This document shows, piece after piece, positions 51,788 to 64,000 of a stretch of DNA of 64,000 nucleotides. The notes beneath the pieces are model-generated. The model made no database searches. It was not told where the DNA came from and saw nothing but the letters and a program-made list of their open reading frames with translations. The DNA comes from Colletes latitarsis (lineage: Eukaryota > Arthropoda > Insecta > Hymenoptera > Colletidae). The stretch covers positions 682,001 through 746,000 of the forward strand of contig NW_027488379.1 of assembly GCF_051014445.1 (NCBI RefSeq). The letters are read 5' to 3'. The position numbers were made by a program, and so were the translations under genes. Numbering within the stretch: position 1 is the first letter of the stretch; every line of letters begins with the position of its first letter.

Positions 51788-52775
51788 GAAACATTCAATT
51801 AAACCTGGTCTTGATAAATATTTCAGAGGATAATTCATGTTAGGTCTAGGTTAGGTCTGGGATTTGCTGTCATCAGGCTCATTCTTTCGCATATTTCTCA
51901 TACATGTTGAGCAGATCCTGGGTTTTTTCTGGTTTGGATCACGTAGTAATGTGGGACCACACTGAAACAATCAATTAAACCTGGTCTTGATAAATATTTT
52001 AGAGGATAACGCATGTTAGGTCTGGGTTAGGTCTAGGATTTGCCCTCATCAGGCTCTTACTTTCGCATATTTCTCATACTTCATGGCTAGATCCTGGGCT
52101 ATATCTGGATTGGATCACGTAGTAAAGTGGTACCACTCTGAAACATTCAATGAAACCTGGTCTGGATAAATATTTTATAGGATAACGCATCTTAGGTCTG
52201 GGTTAGGTCTAAGATTTGCCGTCATCAGGCTCACAGTTTAGCGTTTTTCACATACTTGTTGAACAGATCCTGGGTTTTTTCTGGTTTGGATCACGAAGTA
52301 GTGTGGTACCACACTGAAACAGTCCATTAAACCTGGTTTCGCTCAATATTTTAGAGGATAACGCATGTAAGGTCTTGGTTGGGTCTGGGACTTGCTCTCA
52401 TCAGGCTCATTCATTCGCATATTTCTCATACTTGATGGCTAGATCCTGGGTTTTTTCTGGTTTGGATCACGTAGTAATGTGGTACCACACTGAAACAGTC
52501 GATTAAACCTGGTTTCGATCAATATTTTGGAGGATAACGCAAGTTAAGTCTGGGAATGGTCTGGGATTTGACCTCATCAGACTCATACTTTCGCACACTT
52601 CACATACTCGTTGAACAGATCCTGGGTTATTTTCTGGAATGGATCACATAGTAATGTGGTACCACATTGAAACAGTCGATTAAACCTGGTTCCGATCAAT
52701 ATTTTAGAGAATAATTCATGTAAGGTCTAGGTTAGGTCTGGGATTTGCTCTCATCAGGCTCATTCTTTCGCATAC
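51788..52775 (+). repeat. 988-bp duplicated block, first copy
   Basis: The block recurs at an offset of 3,877 bp (about 22 monomers), at about 55665-56652. Shared rare variants include GATTTGCTGTCATCAGG (51861 and 55738), CTATATCTGGATTGG and GTAAGGTCTTGGTTGGG (52367 and 56244). One difference seen is GGGACTTGC near 52388 against GGGATTTGC. Confidence 0.82.
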
Positions 52776-55664
52776 TTCTCATACATGTTGAGCAGATCCT
52801 GGGTTTTTTCTGGTTTGGATCACGTAGTAATGTGGGACCACACTGAAACAGTCAATTAAACCTGGTTTCGACCAATATTTTTGAGGATAACGCATGTTAG
52901 GTCTAGGTTAGGCCGAGGATTTTCACTCACCAAACTCGTACTTTCGCATTCTCCACATACTTGTTGAACGGATTCTGGGTTTTTACTGGTTTGGATCACG
53001 TAGTAATGTGGTACCACACTGAAACATTCCATTAAAGCTGGTCTTGATAAATATTTTAGAGGATAACGCATGTTAGGTCTGGGATAGGTCTGGGATTTGC
53101 CCTCATCATACTCATACTTTCGCACACTTCACATACTCCTTGAACAGATCCTGGATTATTTTCAGGTTTGGATCACATAGTAATGTGGTACCACACTGAA
53201 ACAGTCGATTAAACCAGGTTTTGCCCAATATTTTTGAGGATAACGCATGTTAGGTCTAGTTTAGGCCTGGGATTTGCCCTCATCAGACTCATTCTTTCGC
53301 ATACTTCAAATACTTGTTGAACAGGTCCTGGGTTTTTTTCTGGTTTGGATCACGTAGTCATGTGCTACCACACTGAAACAGTCGATTAAACCTGGTTTCG
53401 ATCAATATTTTTTAGGATAACGCATGTTAGGTATAGGTTAGGCCGAGGATTTTCACTCATCAGAATCATACTTTCGCATTCTCCACACACTTGTTGAACG
53501 GATCCTGGGTTTTTACTGGTTTGGATCACGTAGTAATGTGGGACCACACTGAAACAATCAATTAAACCTGGTCTTGATGAATATTTTAGAGGATAACGCA
53601 TGTTAGGTTTGGGTTAGGTCTAGGATTTGCCCTCATCAGGCTCATACTTTCGCATATTACTCATACTTCATGGCTAGATCCTGGGCTGTTTCTGGATTGT
53701 GTCACGTAGTAATGTGGTACCACGCTGAAACAGTCAATTAAACCTGGTCTTGATAAATATTTTAGAGGATAACGCTTGTTAGGTCTAGGTTAGCCCTGGG
53801 ATTTTCACTCATCAGACTCATACTTTCGCATTCTTCACTTACTTGTTGAACAGATACAGGGTTTTTTCTGGTTTGGATCACATAGTAATGTGGTACCACA
53901 CTGAAACAGTCGATTAAACCAGGTTTCGATCAATATTTATGAGGATAACGCATATTAGGTCTAGGTTAGGCCTGGATTTTCACTCATCAGACACATACTT
54001 TCGTATTCTTCACATACTTGTTGAACGGATCCTGGGTTTTTTCTGGTTTGGATCACGTAGTAATGTGGGACCTCACTGAAACAGTCCATTAAACCTGGTT
54101 TGGATCAATATTTTAGAGGACAACGCGTGTTAGGTCTGGGATAGGCCTGGGATTTGCCCTCATCAGGATCATACTTTCGCATATTTCTTATACTTCCTGG
54201 CTATATCCTGGGATATTTCTGGATTGCATCACGTAGTAATGTGGTACCACACTGAAACAATCAATTAAACCTGGTTTCGCTCAATATTTTAGAAGATGAC
54301 GCGTGTTAGGTTTAGGTTAGGCCTGGGATTTGCCCTCATCAGGGTCATACTTTCACAGTTTTAACATGCATGTTGACCTGATCGAGGGTTTTTTCTGCTT
54401 TGGATCACGTAGTGAAGTGGTACCACAACTAAAACAGTCAATTAAACCTGGTTTCGATCACTATTTTAGAGGATAACGCAAGTTAGGTCTGGGATAGGTC
54501 TCGGATTATCCCTCATCAGACTCATACTTTCGCACACTTCACATACTCCTTGACAAGATCCAGGGTTTTTTTCTGGTTTGGATCACGTAGTAATGTGGTA
54601 CCACACTGAAACAGTCGATTAAACCTGGTTTCGATTAATATTTTTGAGGATAACGCATGTTAGGTCTGGGATAGGTCTGGGATTTGCCTTCATCAGACTC
54701 ATACTTTCGCAGTTTTAACATGCATGTTGACCTGATCGAGGGTTTTTTCTGCTTTGGATCACGTAGTAAAGTGGTACCACACTAAAACAGTCAATTAAAC
54801 CTGGTTTCGATCAATATTTTTGAGGATAACGAAAGTTATGTCTAGTTTAGGCCTGGGATTTGCCCTCATCAGACTCATACTTTCGCATACTTCACATACT
54901 TGTTGAACTGATCCTGGGTTTTTTTCTGGTTTGGATCACGTAGTAAAGAGGTACCACACTGAAGCAGTCCATTAAACCTGGTTTCGTTCAATATTTTAGA
55001 GGATAACGCATGTTAGGTTTGGGTTAGGTCTAGGATTTGCCCTCATCAGGCTGATACTTTCGCATATTTCTCATAATTCATGGCTAGATCCTGGGCTGTT
55101 TCTGGATTGTATCACGTAGTAATGTGGTACCACGCTGAAACAGTCAATTAAACCTGGTTTCGATCAATATTTTAGAGGATAACGCAAGTTAGGTCTGGGA
55201 TAGGTCTGGGATTTGCCCTCATCAGGCTCATACTTTCGCGTTTTTCACATACTTGTTGAACAGATCCTGGGTTTTTTCCGGCTTGGGTCACGTAGTAGTG
55301 TGGTACCACACTGAAACAGTCGATTAAACCAGGTTTCGATCAATATTTTAGAGGATAACGCAAGTTCAGTCTGGGATAGGTCTGGGATTTGCCCTCATCA
55401 GGCTCATACTTACGCGTTTTTCACATACTTGTTGAACAGATTCTGGGTTTTTTCTGGTTTGGGTCACGTAGTAATGTGGTACCACACTGAAAGAGTCGAT
55501 TAAACCAGGTTTCGATCAATAATTTTGAGGATAACGCATGTAAGGTCTAGGTTAGGCCTGGGATTTTCACTCATCAGACTCATACATTCGCATTCTTCAC
55601 ATACTTGTTGAACGGATCCTGGGTTTTTTCTGGTTTGGATCACGTAGTAATGTGGGGCCACACT
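52776..55664 (+). repeat. Divergent monomer zone
   Basis: Monomers here carry many private substitutions and small indels (TATTTTTTAGGATAACG near 53406, GGCCTGGATTTTCAC near 53968, AGAAGATGACGCG near 54292) and do not recur elsewhere at a long period within the window. Two copies of the GTTGACCTGATCGAG subtype lie here, at about 54331-54420 and 54686-54775. The zone looks less homogenised than its surroundings. No gene is seen. Confidence 0.7.
54331..54420 (+). repeat. Divergent monomer subtype (GTTGACCTGATCGAG type)
   Basis: The usual CATACTTGTTGAACGGATCC is replaced by AACATGCATGTTGACC followed by TGATCGAGGG, with CTGCTTTGG in place of CTGGTTTGG. The same subtype occurs at about 1028-1112, 16170-16255, 16690-16785, 17395-17485 and 54686-54775. 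It is absent from the homogenised blocks 2866-12060 and 19450-52775 as far as I can see. Confidence 0.75.
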
Positions 55665-56652
55665 GAAACATTCAATTAAACCTGGTCTTGATAAATATTT
55701 CAGAGGATAATTCATGTTAGGTCTAGGTTAGGTCTGGGATTTGCTGTCATCAGGCTCATTCTTTCGCATATTTCTCATACATGTTGAGCAGATCCTGGGT
55801 TTTTTCTGGTTTGGATCACGTAGTAATGTGGGACCACACTGAAACAATCAATTAAACCTGGTCTTGATAAATATTTTAGAGGATAACGCATGTTAGGTCT
55901 GGGTTAGGTCTAGGATTTGCCCTCATCAGGCTCTTACTTTCGCATATTTCTCATACTTCATGGCTAGATCCTGGGCTATATCTGGATTGGATCACGTAGT
56001 AAAGTGGTACCACTCTGAAACATTCAATGAAACCTGGTCTGGATAAATATTTTATAGGATAACGCATCTTAGGTCTGGGTTAGGTCTAAGATTTGCCGTC
56101 ATCAGGCTCACAGTTTAGCGTTTTTCACATACTTGTTGAACAGATCCTGGGTTTTTTCTGGTTTGGATCACGAAGTAGTGTGGTACCACACTGAAACAGT
56201 CCATTAAACCTGGTTTCGCTCAATATTTTAGAGGATAACGCATGTAAGGTCTTGGTTGGGTCTGGGATTTGCTCTCATCAGGCTCATTCATTCGCATATT
56301 TCTCATACTTGATGGCTAGATCCTGGGTTTTTTCTGGTTTGGATCACGTAGTAATGTGGTACCACACTGAAACAGTCGATTAAACCTGGTTTCGATCAAT
56401 ATTTTGGAGGATAACGCAAGTTAAGTCTGGGAATGGTCTGGGATTTGACCTCATCAGACTCATACTTTCGCACACTTCACATACTCGTTGAACAGATCCT
56501 GGGTTATTTTCTGGAATGGATCACATAGTAATGTGGTACCACATTGAAACAGTCGATTAAACCTGGTTCCGATCAATATTTTAGAGAATAATTCATGTAA
56601 GGTCTAGGTTAGGTCTGGGATTTGCTCTCATCAGGCTCATTCTTTCGCATAC
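55665..56652 (+). repeat. 988-bp duplicated block, second copy
   Basis: Copy of 51788-52775. The match ends where GCATACTTCACATACTTG replaces GCATACTTCTCATACATG. It lies just left of the boundary of the 12,152-bp duplication at 56793. Confidence 0.82.
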
Positions 56653-56792
56653 TTCACATACTTGTTGAACAGATCCTGGGTTTTTTCCGGTTTAAGTCAC
56701 GTAGTAGTGTGGTACCACACTGAAACAGTCGATTAAACCTGGTTTCGATCAATATTTTTGAGGATAACGCATGTTAGGTCTAGGTTAGGCCG

Positions 56793-59700
56793 GGGATTTT
56801 CACTCATCAGACTCATACTTTCGCATTCTTCACATACTTGTTGAACGGATCCTGGGTTCTTTCTGGTTTGGATCACGTAGTAATGTGGGACCACACTGAA
56901 ACAGTCAATTAAACCTGGTTTCGATCAATATTTTAGAGAATAATTCATGTTAGGTCTAGGTTAGGTCTGGGATTTTCACTCATCAGACTCATACTTTCGC
57001 AGTCTTTACATACTTGTTGAACGGATCCTGGGTTTTTTCTGGTTTGGATCATGTAGTAATGTGGTGCCAGACTAAAACAGTCGATTAAACCTGGTTTCGA
57101 TCAATATCTTAGAGGACAACGCAAGTTAGGTCTGGGATATGTCTGGGATTTGCCCTCATCAGGCTCATACTTTCGCGTTTTTCACATACTTGTTGAACAG
57201 ATCCTGGGTTTTTTCTGGTTTGGATCACGTAGTAGTGTGGTACCACGCTGAAACAGTCCATTAAACCTGGTTTGGATCAATATTTTAGAGGATAACGCAT
57301 GTTAGGTCTAGGTTACGCCTGGGATTTTCACTCATCAGACTCATGCTTTCGCAGTCTTTACATACTTGTTGAACGGATCCTGGGTTATTTCTGGTTTGGA
57401 TCACGTAGTAATGTGGGTCCACACTGAAGCAGTCAATTAAACCTGGTTTCGATCAATATTTTGGAGGATAACGCAAGTTAGGTCTAGGTTAGGCCTGGGA
57501 TTTTCACTCATCAGACTCATACTTTCGCATTCTTCACATACTTGTTGAACGGATCCTGGGTTTTTTCTGGTTTGGATCACGTAGTAATGTGGTACCACAC
57601 TGAAACAGTCGATTAAACCTGGTTTCGATCAATATTTTAGACGATAAGGCAAGTTAGGTCTGGGATAGGTCTGGGATTTGACCTCATCAGACTCATACTT
57701 TCGCAGTCTTTACATACTTGTTGAACGGATCCTGGGTTTTTTCTGGTTTGGATCACGTAGTAGTGTGGTACCACGCTGAAACAGTCCATTAAACCTGGTT
57801 TCGCTCAATATTTTAGAGGATAACGCATGTTAGGTCTAGGTTAGGTCTGGGATTTGCTCTCATCAGGCTCATTCTTTCGCATATTTCTCATACTTGATGG
57901 CTAGATCCTGGGCTTTTTCTGGATTGCATCACGTAGTAGTGTAGTACCACACTGAAACAGTCCATTAAACCTGGTTTGGATCAATATTTTAGAGGATAAC
58001 GCATGTTAGGTCTAGGTTAGGCCTGGGATTTTCACTCATCAGACTCATACTTTCGCATTCTTCACATACTTGTTGAACGGATCCTGGGTTTTTTCTGGTT
58101 TGGATCACGTAGTAATGTGGTACCACACTGAAACAGTCGATTAAACCTGGTTTCGATCAATATTTTAGAGGATAACGCAAGTTAGGTCTGGGATAGGTAT
58201 GGGATTTGACCTCATCAGACTCATACTTTCGCACCCTTCACATACTCGTTGAACAGATCCTGGGTTATTTTCAGGTTTGGATCACATAGTAATGTGGTAC
58301 CACACTGAAACAGTCGATTAAACCAGGTTTCGATCAATATTTTTGAGGCTAACGCATGTTAGGTCTAGGTTAGCCCTGGGATTTTCACTCATCAGACTCA
58401 TACTTTCGCATTCTTCACATACTTGTTGAACGGATCCTGGGTTTTTTCTGGTTTGGATCACGTAGTAATGTGGTACCACACCGAAACGGTCAATTGAACC
58501 TGGTTTCGATCAATATTTTAGAGGATAACGCAAGTTAGGTCTGGGATAGGTCTGGGATTTGACCTCATCAGACACATACTTTCGCATTCTTCACATACTT
58601 GTTGAACGGATCCTGGGTTTTTTCTGGTTTGGATCAGGTAGTAATGTGGGACCACACAGAAACAGTCAATTAAACCTGGTTTCGATCAATATTTTAGAAG
58701 ATAACGCATGTTAGGTCTAGGTTAGGTCTGGGATTTACTCTCATCAGGCTCATTCCTCCGCATGTTACTCATACTTGATGGCTAGATACTGGGTTTTTTC
58801 TGGTTTGGATCACGTAGTAATGTGGTACCACACCGCAACGGTCAATTAAACCTGATCTTGATAAATATTTTAGAGGATAACGCATGTTAGGTCTGGGTTA
58901 GGTCTAGGATTTGCCCTCATCAGGCTCATACTTTCGCATATTTCTCATACTTCATGGCTAGATCCTGGGCTGCTTCTGGATTGTATCACGTAGTAATGTG
59001 GTACCACGCTGAAACAGTCAATTAAACTTGGTTTCGATCAATATTTTGGAGGATAACGCAAGTTAGGTCTGGGATAGGTCTAGGATTCGCCCTCATCAGG
59101 CTCTTGCTTTCTCATATTTCTCATACTTCATGGCTAGATCCTGGGTATTTCTGGATTGGATCACGTAGTAAAGTGATACCACACTGAAACATTTAATGAA
59201 ACCTGATCTGGATAAATATTTTAGAGGATAACGCATGTTAGGTCTGGGTTAGGTCTACGATTCGCCCTCATCAGGCTCACAGTTTAGGGTTTTTCACATA
59301 CTTCTTGAACAGATCCTGGGTTTTTTCTGGTTTGGATCACGAAGTAGTGTGGTACCACACTGAAACAGTCCATTAAACCTGGTTTCGCTCAATATTTTAG
59401 AGGATAACGCATGTTAGGTCTAGGTTAGGTCTGGGATTTGCTCTCATCAGGCTCATTCATTCGCATATTTCTCATACTTGATGGCTAGATCCTGGGCTTT
59501 TTCTGGATTGCATCACGTAGTAGTGTAGTACCACACTGAAACAGTCCATTAAACCTGGTTTGGATCAATATTTTACAGGATAACGCATGTTAGGTCTAGG
59601 TTAGGCCTGGGATTTTCACTCATCAGACTCATACTTTCGCATTCTTCACATACTTGTTGAACGGACCCTGGGTTATTTCTGGTTTGGATCACGTAGTAAT

Positions 59701-62700
59701 GTGGGACCACACTGAAACAGTCAATTAAACCTGGTTTCGATCAATATTTTAGAGAATAATTCATGTTAGGTCTAGGTTAGGTCTGGGATTTCCACTCATC
59801 AGACTCATACTTTCGCAGTCTTTACATACTTGTTGAACGGATCCTGGGTTTTTTCTGGTTTGGATCACGTAGTAGTGTGGTACCACGCTGAAACAGTCCA
59901 TTAAAACTGGTTTGGCTCAATATTTTAGAGGATAACGCATGTTAGGTCAAGGTTAGGCCTGGGATTTTCACTCATCAGACTCATACTTTCGCAGTCTTTA
60001 CATACTTGTTGAACGGATCCTGGGTTATTTCTGGTTTGGATCACGTAGTAATGTGGGACCACACTGAAACAGTCAATTAGACCTGGTTTCGATCAATATT
60101 TTGGAGGATAACGCAAGTTAGGTCTGGGATAGGCCTAGGATTTGCCTTCATCAGGCTCATACCTTCGCATATTTCTCATACTTCATGGCTAGATCCTGGG
60201 CTTTTTCTGGATTGCATCACGTAGTAATGAAGTACAACACTGAAACAGTCAATTAAACCTGGTTTCCATCAATATCTTAGAGGACAACGCAAGTTAGGTC
60301 TGGGATATGTCTGGGTTTTGACCTCATCAGACTCATACTTTCGCATTCTTCACATTCTTGTTGAACGGATCCTGGGTTTTTTCTGGTTTGGATCACGTAG
60401 TAATGTGGGACCACACTGAAACAGTCAATTAAACCTGGTTTCGATCAATATTTTAGAGAATAATTCATGTTAGGTCAAGGTTAGGTCTGGTATTTGCTCT
60501 CATCAGGCTCATTCTTTCGCATATTTCTCATACTTCATGGCTAGATGCTGGGCTGTTTCCGGATTGTATCACGTAGTAATGTGGTACCACGCTGAAACAG
60601 TCAATTAAACCTGGATTCGATCGATATTTTAGAGGATAACGCAAGTTAGGTCTGGGATAGGTCTAGGATTTGCCCTCATCAGGCTCTTACTTTCGCATAT
60701 TTCTCATACTTCATGGCCGGATCCTGGGCTATTTCTGGATTGGATCACGTAGTAAAGTGGTACCACACTGAAACATTCAATGAAACCTGGTCTGGATAAA
60801 TATTTTAGAGGGTAACGCATCTTAGGTCTGGGTTAGGTCTAAGATTTGCCCTCATCAGGCTCACAGTTTCGCGATTTTCACATACTTGTTGAACAGATCC
60901 TGGGTTTTTTGTGGTTTGGATCACGAAGTCGTGTGGTACCACACTGAAACAGTCTATTAAACCTGGTTTCGCTCAATATTTTAGAGGATAACGCATGTTA
61001 GGTCTAGGTTAGGTCTGGGATTTGCCCTCATCAGGCTCATACTTTCGCATATTTCTCATACTTCATGGCTAGATCCTGGGCTGTTTCTGGATTGTATCAC
61101 GTAGTAATGTAGTACCACGCTGAAACAGTCAATTAAACTTGGTTTCGATCAATATTTTGGAGGATAACGCAAGTTAGGTCTGGGATAGGTCTAGGATTTG
61201 CCCTCATCAGGCTCTTGCTTTCTCATATTTCTCATACTTCATGGCTAGATCCTGGGCTATTTCTGGATTGGATCACGTAGTAAAGTGATACCACACTGAA
61301 ACATTTAATGAAACCTGATCTGGATAAATATTTTAGAGGATAACGCATCTTAGGTCTGGGTTAGGTCTACGATTCGCCCTCATCAGGCTCACAGTTTAGG
61401 GTTTTTCACATACTTCTTGAACAGATCCTGGGTTTTTTCTGGTTTGGATCACGAAGTAGTGTGCTACCACACTGAAACAGTCCATTAAACCTGGTTTCGC
61501 TCAATATTTTAGAGGATAACGCATGTTAGGTCTAGGTTAGGTCTGGGATTTGCTCTCATCAGGCTCATTCATTCGCATATTTCTCATACTTGATGGCTAG
61601 ATCCTGGGCTTTTTCTGGATTGCATCACGTAGTAGTGTAGTACCACACTGAAACAGTCCATTAAACCTGGTTTGGATCAATATTTTAGAGGATAACGCAT
61701 GTTAGGTCTAGGTTAGGCCTGGGATTTTCACTCATCAGACTCATACTTTCGCAGTCTTTACATACTTGTTGAACGGATCCTGGGTTATTTCTGGTTTGGA
61801 TCACGTAGTAATGTGGGACCACACTGAAACAGTCAATTAAACCTGGTTTCGATCAATATTTTAGCGAATAATTCATGTTAGGTCAAGGTTAGGTCTGGTA
61901 TTTGCTCTCATCAGGCTCATTCTTTCGCATATTTCTCATACTTCATGGCTAGATGCTGGGCTGTTTCTGGATTGTATCACGTAGTAATGTGGCACCACGC
62001 TGAAACAGTCAATTAAACCTGGATTCGATCAATATTTTAGAGGATAACGCAAGTTAGGTCTGGGTTAGGTCTGGGATTTGCTCTCATCAGGCTCATTCTT
62101 TCGCATATTTCTCATACTTGATGGCTAGATCCTGGGCTTTTTCTGGATTGCATCACGTAGTAGTGTAGTACCACACTGAAACAGACAATGAAACCTGGTT
62201 TCCATCAATATTTTAGAGGACATCGCATGTTAGGTCTAGGTAAGGCCTGAGATTTTCACTGATCGGACTCATACTTTCGCACTTTTCACATACTTGTTGA
62301 ACGGATCCTGGGTTTTTTCTGGTTTGGATCACGTAGTAATGTGGTACCACACTGAAACGGTCAATTAAACCTGGTTTCGATCAATATTTTAGAGAATAAT
62401 TCATGTTAGGTCAAGGTTAGGTCTGGGATTTGCTCTCATCAGGCTCATTCTTTCGCATATGTCTCATACTTCATGGCTAGATCCTGGGCTGTTTCTGGAT
62501 TGTATCACGTAGTAATGTGGTACCACGCTGAAACTGTCAATTAAACCTGGTGTCGCTCAATATTTTAGAGGATAACGCATGTTAGGTCTAGGTTAGGTCA
62601 GGGATTTGCTCTCATCAGGCTCATTGTTTCGCATATTTCTCATACTTGATGGCTAGATCATGGCCTTTTTCTGGATTGCATCACGTAGTAATGTAGTACC

Positions 62701-64000
62701 ACACTGAAACAGTCAAAGAAACCTGGTTTCTATCAATATTTTAGAGGACAACGCATGTTAGGTCTAGGTTAGCCCTGGGAATTACACTCATCAGACTCAT
62801 ACTTTCGCATTCTTCACATACTTGGCGAACTGATCCTGGGTTTTTTCTGGTTTGGATCACGTAGTATTGTGGTACCACACTGAAACAGTCAATGAAACCT
62901 GGTTTCCATCAATATTTTAGAGTACAGCGCATGTTAAGTCTAGGTTAGGCCTGGGATTTTCACTCATCAGACTCATACTTTCGCATTCTTCACATACTTG
63001 TTGAACGGATCCTGGGTTTTTTCTGGTTTGGATCACGTAGTAATGTGGTACCACACTGAAACTGTCAATGAAACCTGGTTTCAATCAATATTTTAGACGA
63101 CAACGCAAGTTAGGTCTAGGTATGGCCTGAGATTTTCACTGATCGGACTCATACTTTCGTATTTTTCACATACTTGTCGAACTGATCCTGGGTTTTTTCT
63201 GGTTTGGATCACGTAGTAATGTGGTACCACACTGAAACAGTCGATTAAACCTGGTTTCGATCAATATTCTAGAGGATAACGCATGTTAGGTCTATGTTAG
63301 CCCTGGGATTCTCACTCATCGGACTCATACTTTCGCATTCTTCACATACTTGTTGAACTGATCCCGGGGTTTTTTCTGGTTTGGATCACGTAGTAATGTG
63401 GTACCACACTGAATCAGTCGATTAAACCTGGTTTCGATCAATATTTTAGAGGATAACGCATGTTAGGTCTATGCAAGCCCTGGGATTCTCACTCATCAGA
63501 CTCATACTTTCGCATTCTTCACATACTTGTTGAACGGATCCTGGGTTTTTTCTGGTTTGGATCACGTAGTAATGTGGTACCACACTGAAACAGTCGATTA
63601 AACCTGGTTTCGATCAATATTTTTGAGGATAATGCAAGTTAGGTCTGGGATAAGTCTGGGATTTGACCTCATCAGACTCATACTTTCGCACACCTCACAT
63701 ACTCCTTGAACAGATCCTGGGTTATTTTCTGGTTTGGATCACGTAGTAGTGTGGTACCACGCTGAAGCAGTCAATGAAACCTGGTTTCCATCAATATTTT
63801 AGAGGACAACGCAAGTTAGGTCTAGGTAAGGCCTGAGATTTTCACTGATCAGACTCATACTTTCGCATTTCTCACATACTTGTTGAACGGATCCTGGGTT
63901 TTTTCTAGTTTGGATCACGTAGTAATGTGGTACCACAGTGAAACATTCAATTAAACCTGGTCTTGATAAATATTTCAGAGGATAATTCATGTTAGGTCTA
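56793..64000 (+). repeat. 12,152-bp tandem duplication, right copy (runs off the window)
   Basis: These 7,208 bases align without gaps to 44641-51848; I found no difference at the points compared, down to the final TTCATGTTAGGTCTA. The copy is incomplete because the window ends. Such identity means a very recent duplication, ongoing homogenisation, or a duplicated contig segment. Confidence 0.87.

Larger units (their letters stand above)
44641..56792 (+). repeat. 12,152-bp tandem duplication, left copy
   Basis: From 44641 every marker I followed recurs exactly 12,152 bp later: GGGTTCTTTC at 44703/56855, GTCTTTACATACT at 45202/57354, ATCAGGTAGTAATG near 46482/58634, GGACCCTGGG near 47511/59663, ATCCCGGGG near 51209/63361. 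Immediately upstream of 44641 the match breaks: CCT faces CCG, and GATAAAGC faces GATAACGC. The period is about 69 monomers. The first part (44641 to about 46380) also resembles the 22-monomer sub-units of the 10.9-kb family, so the two large repeats are related. Confidence 0.87.
40447..64000 (+). repeat. Satellite array, right arm (about 176-bp monomer)
   Basis: The array resumes immediately after the poly(A) tail of the inserted element, in the same orientation and phase as the left arm. The first bases repeat the 13-bp target sequence and then continue with the monomer (TTGTTGAACGGATCCTGGG). It runs to the window edge and so is incomplete. It contains the end of the 10.9-kb repeat family and a second large tandem duplication of 12,152-bp period. 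No gene, tRNA or rRNA is seen. Confidence 0.97.

Noticed and set aside
52856..53125. Minus-strand open frames of 63-89 codons starting MRYPLKY or MNYPLKY, recurring across the array
   Set aside because: They are monomer sequence read where a stop happens to be missing. 176 is not a multiple of 3, so no frame persists, most monomers interrupt it, and there is no sign of protein-level constraint.

Overview
The window is almost entirely one tandem satellite array. A monomer of about 176 bp (175-177 bp) repeats head to tail on the same strand from base 1 to base 64000, roughly 358 copies by length. It is interrupted once, at 39593-40446, by a 5'-truncated non-LTR retrotransposon. No intact host gene, tRNA, rRNA or CRISPR array is visible. 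The organism looks like an insect. The inserted fragment encodes the C-terminal end of a reverse transcriptase that I recognise as R1 clade (the R1/TRAS/SART group of arthropod elements). Every monomer also carries a telomere-like doublet of 11-mers (TTAGGTCTGGG / TTAGGTCTAGG and close variants) related to the insect TTAGG repeat. From memory, 11-nt telomere units of this form have been described in Hymenoptera, so a hymenopteran subtelomere is my favoured but unproven reading.

Layout. 1 to about 2865: mixed monomer types with local dimer (352 bp) repetition. About 2866-12060: a higher-order repeat present three times (offsets 3345 bp = 19 monomers, then 2641 bp = 15 monomers), the copies differing by whole-monomer gains or losses. 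About 12061-19450: a mixed zone with short-range duplications (176, 704, 882 and 1406 bp). About 19450-44640: a large tandem duplication with a 10,909-bp period (62 monomers), each unit holding two tandem 3,873-bp (22-monomer) sub-units. The second unit carries the retrotransposon, and a third, recombinant partial copy follows. 44641-64000: a second large tandem duplication with a 12,152-bp period; the right copy runs off the window and matches the left copy at every point I compared. Inside its left copy a further ~988-bp block is repeated 3,877 bp apart, and 52776-55664 holds more divergent monomers.

The insertion (854 bp including 32 A) has a 13-14 bp target-site duplication. Equivalent repeat units elsewhere in the window preserve the empty site, so the insertion postdates the 10.9-kb duplication or was spread afterwards. 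It retains 101 codons plus a stop, and then a 3' UTR containing at least seven perfect or near-perfect hairpins ending in poly(A). The dominant processes visible are satellite homogenisation by unequal exchange and gene conversion at several scales, plus one target-primed retrotransposition. No new coding system is apparent. The most interesting points are the telomere-like doublet built into each monomer, the hairpin-packed 3' UTR, and the nested higher-order structure.
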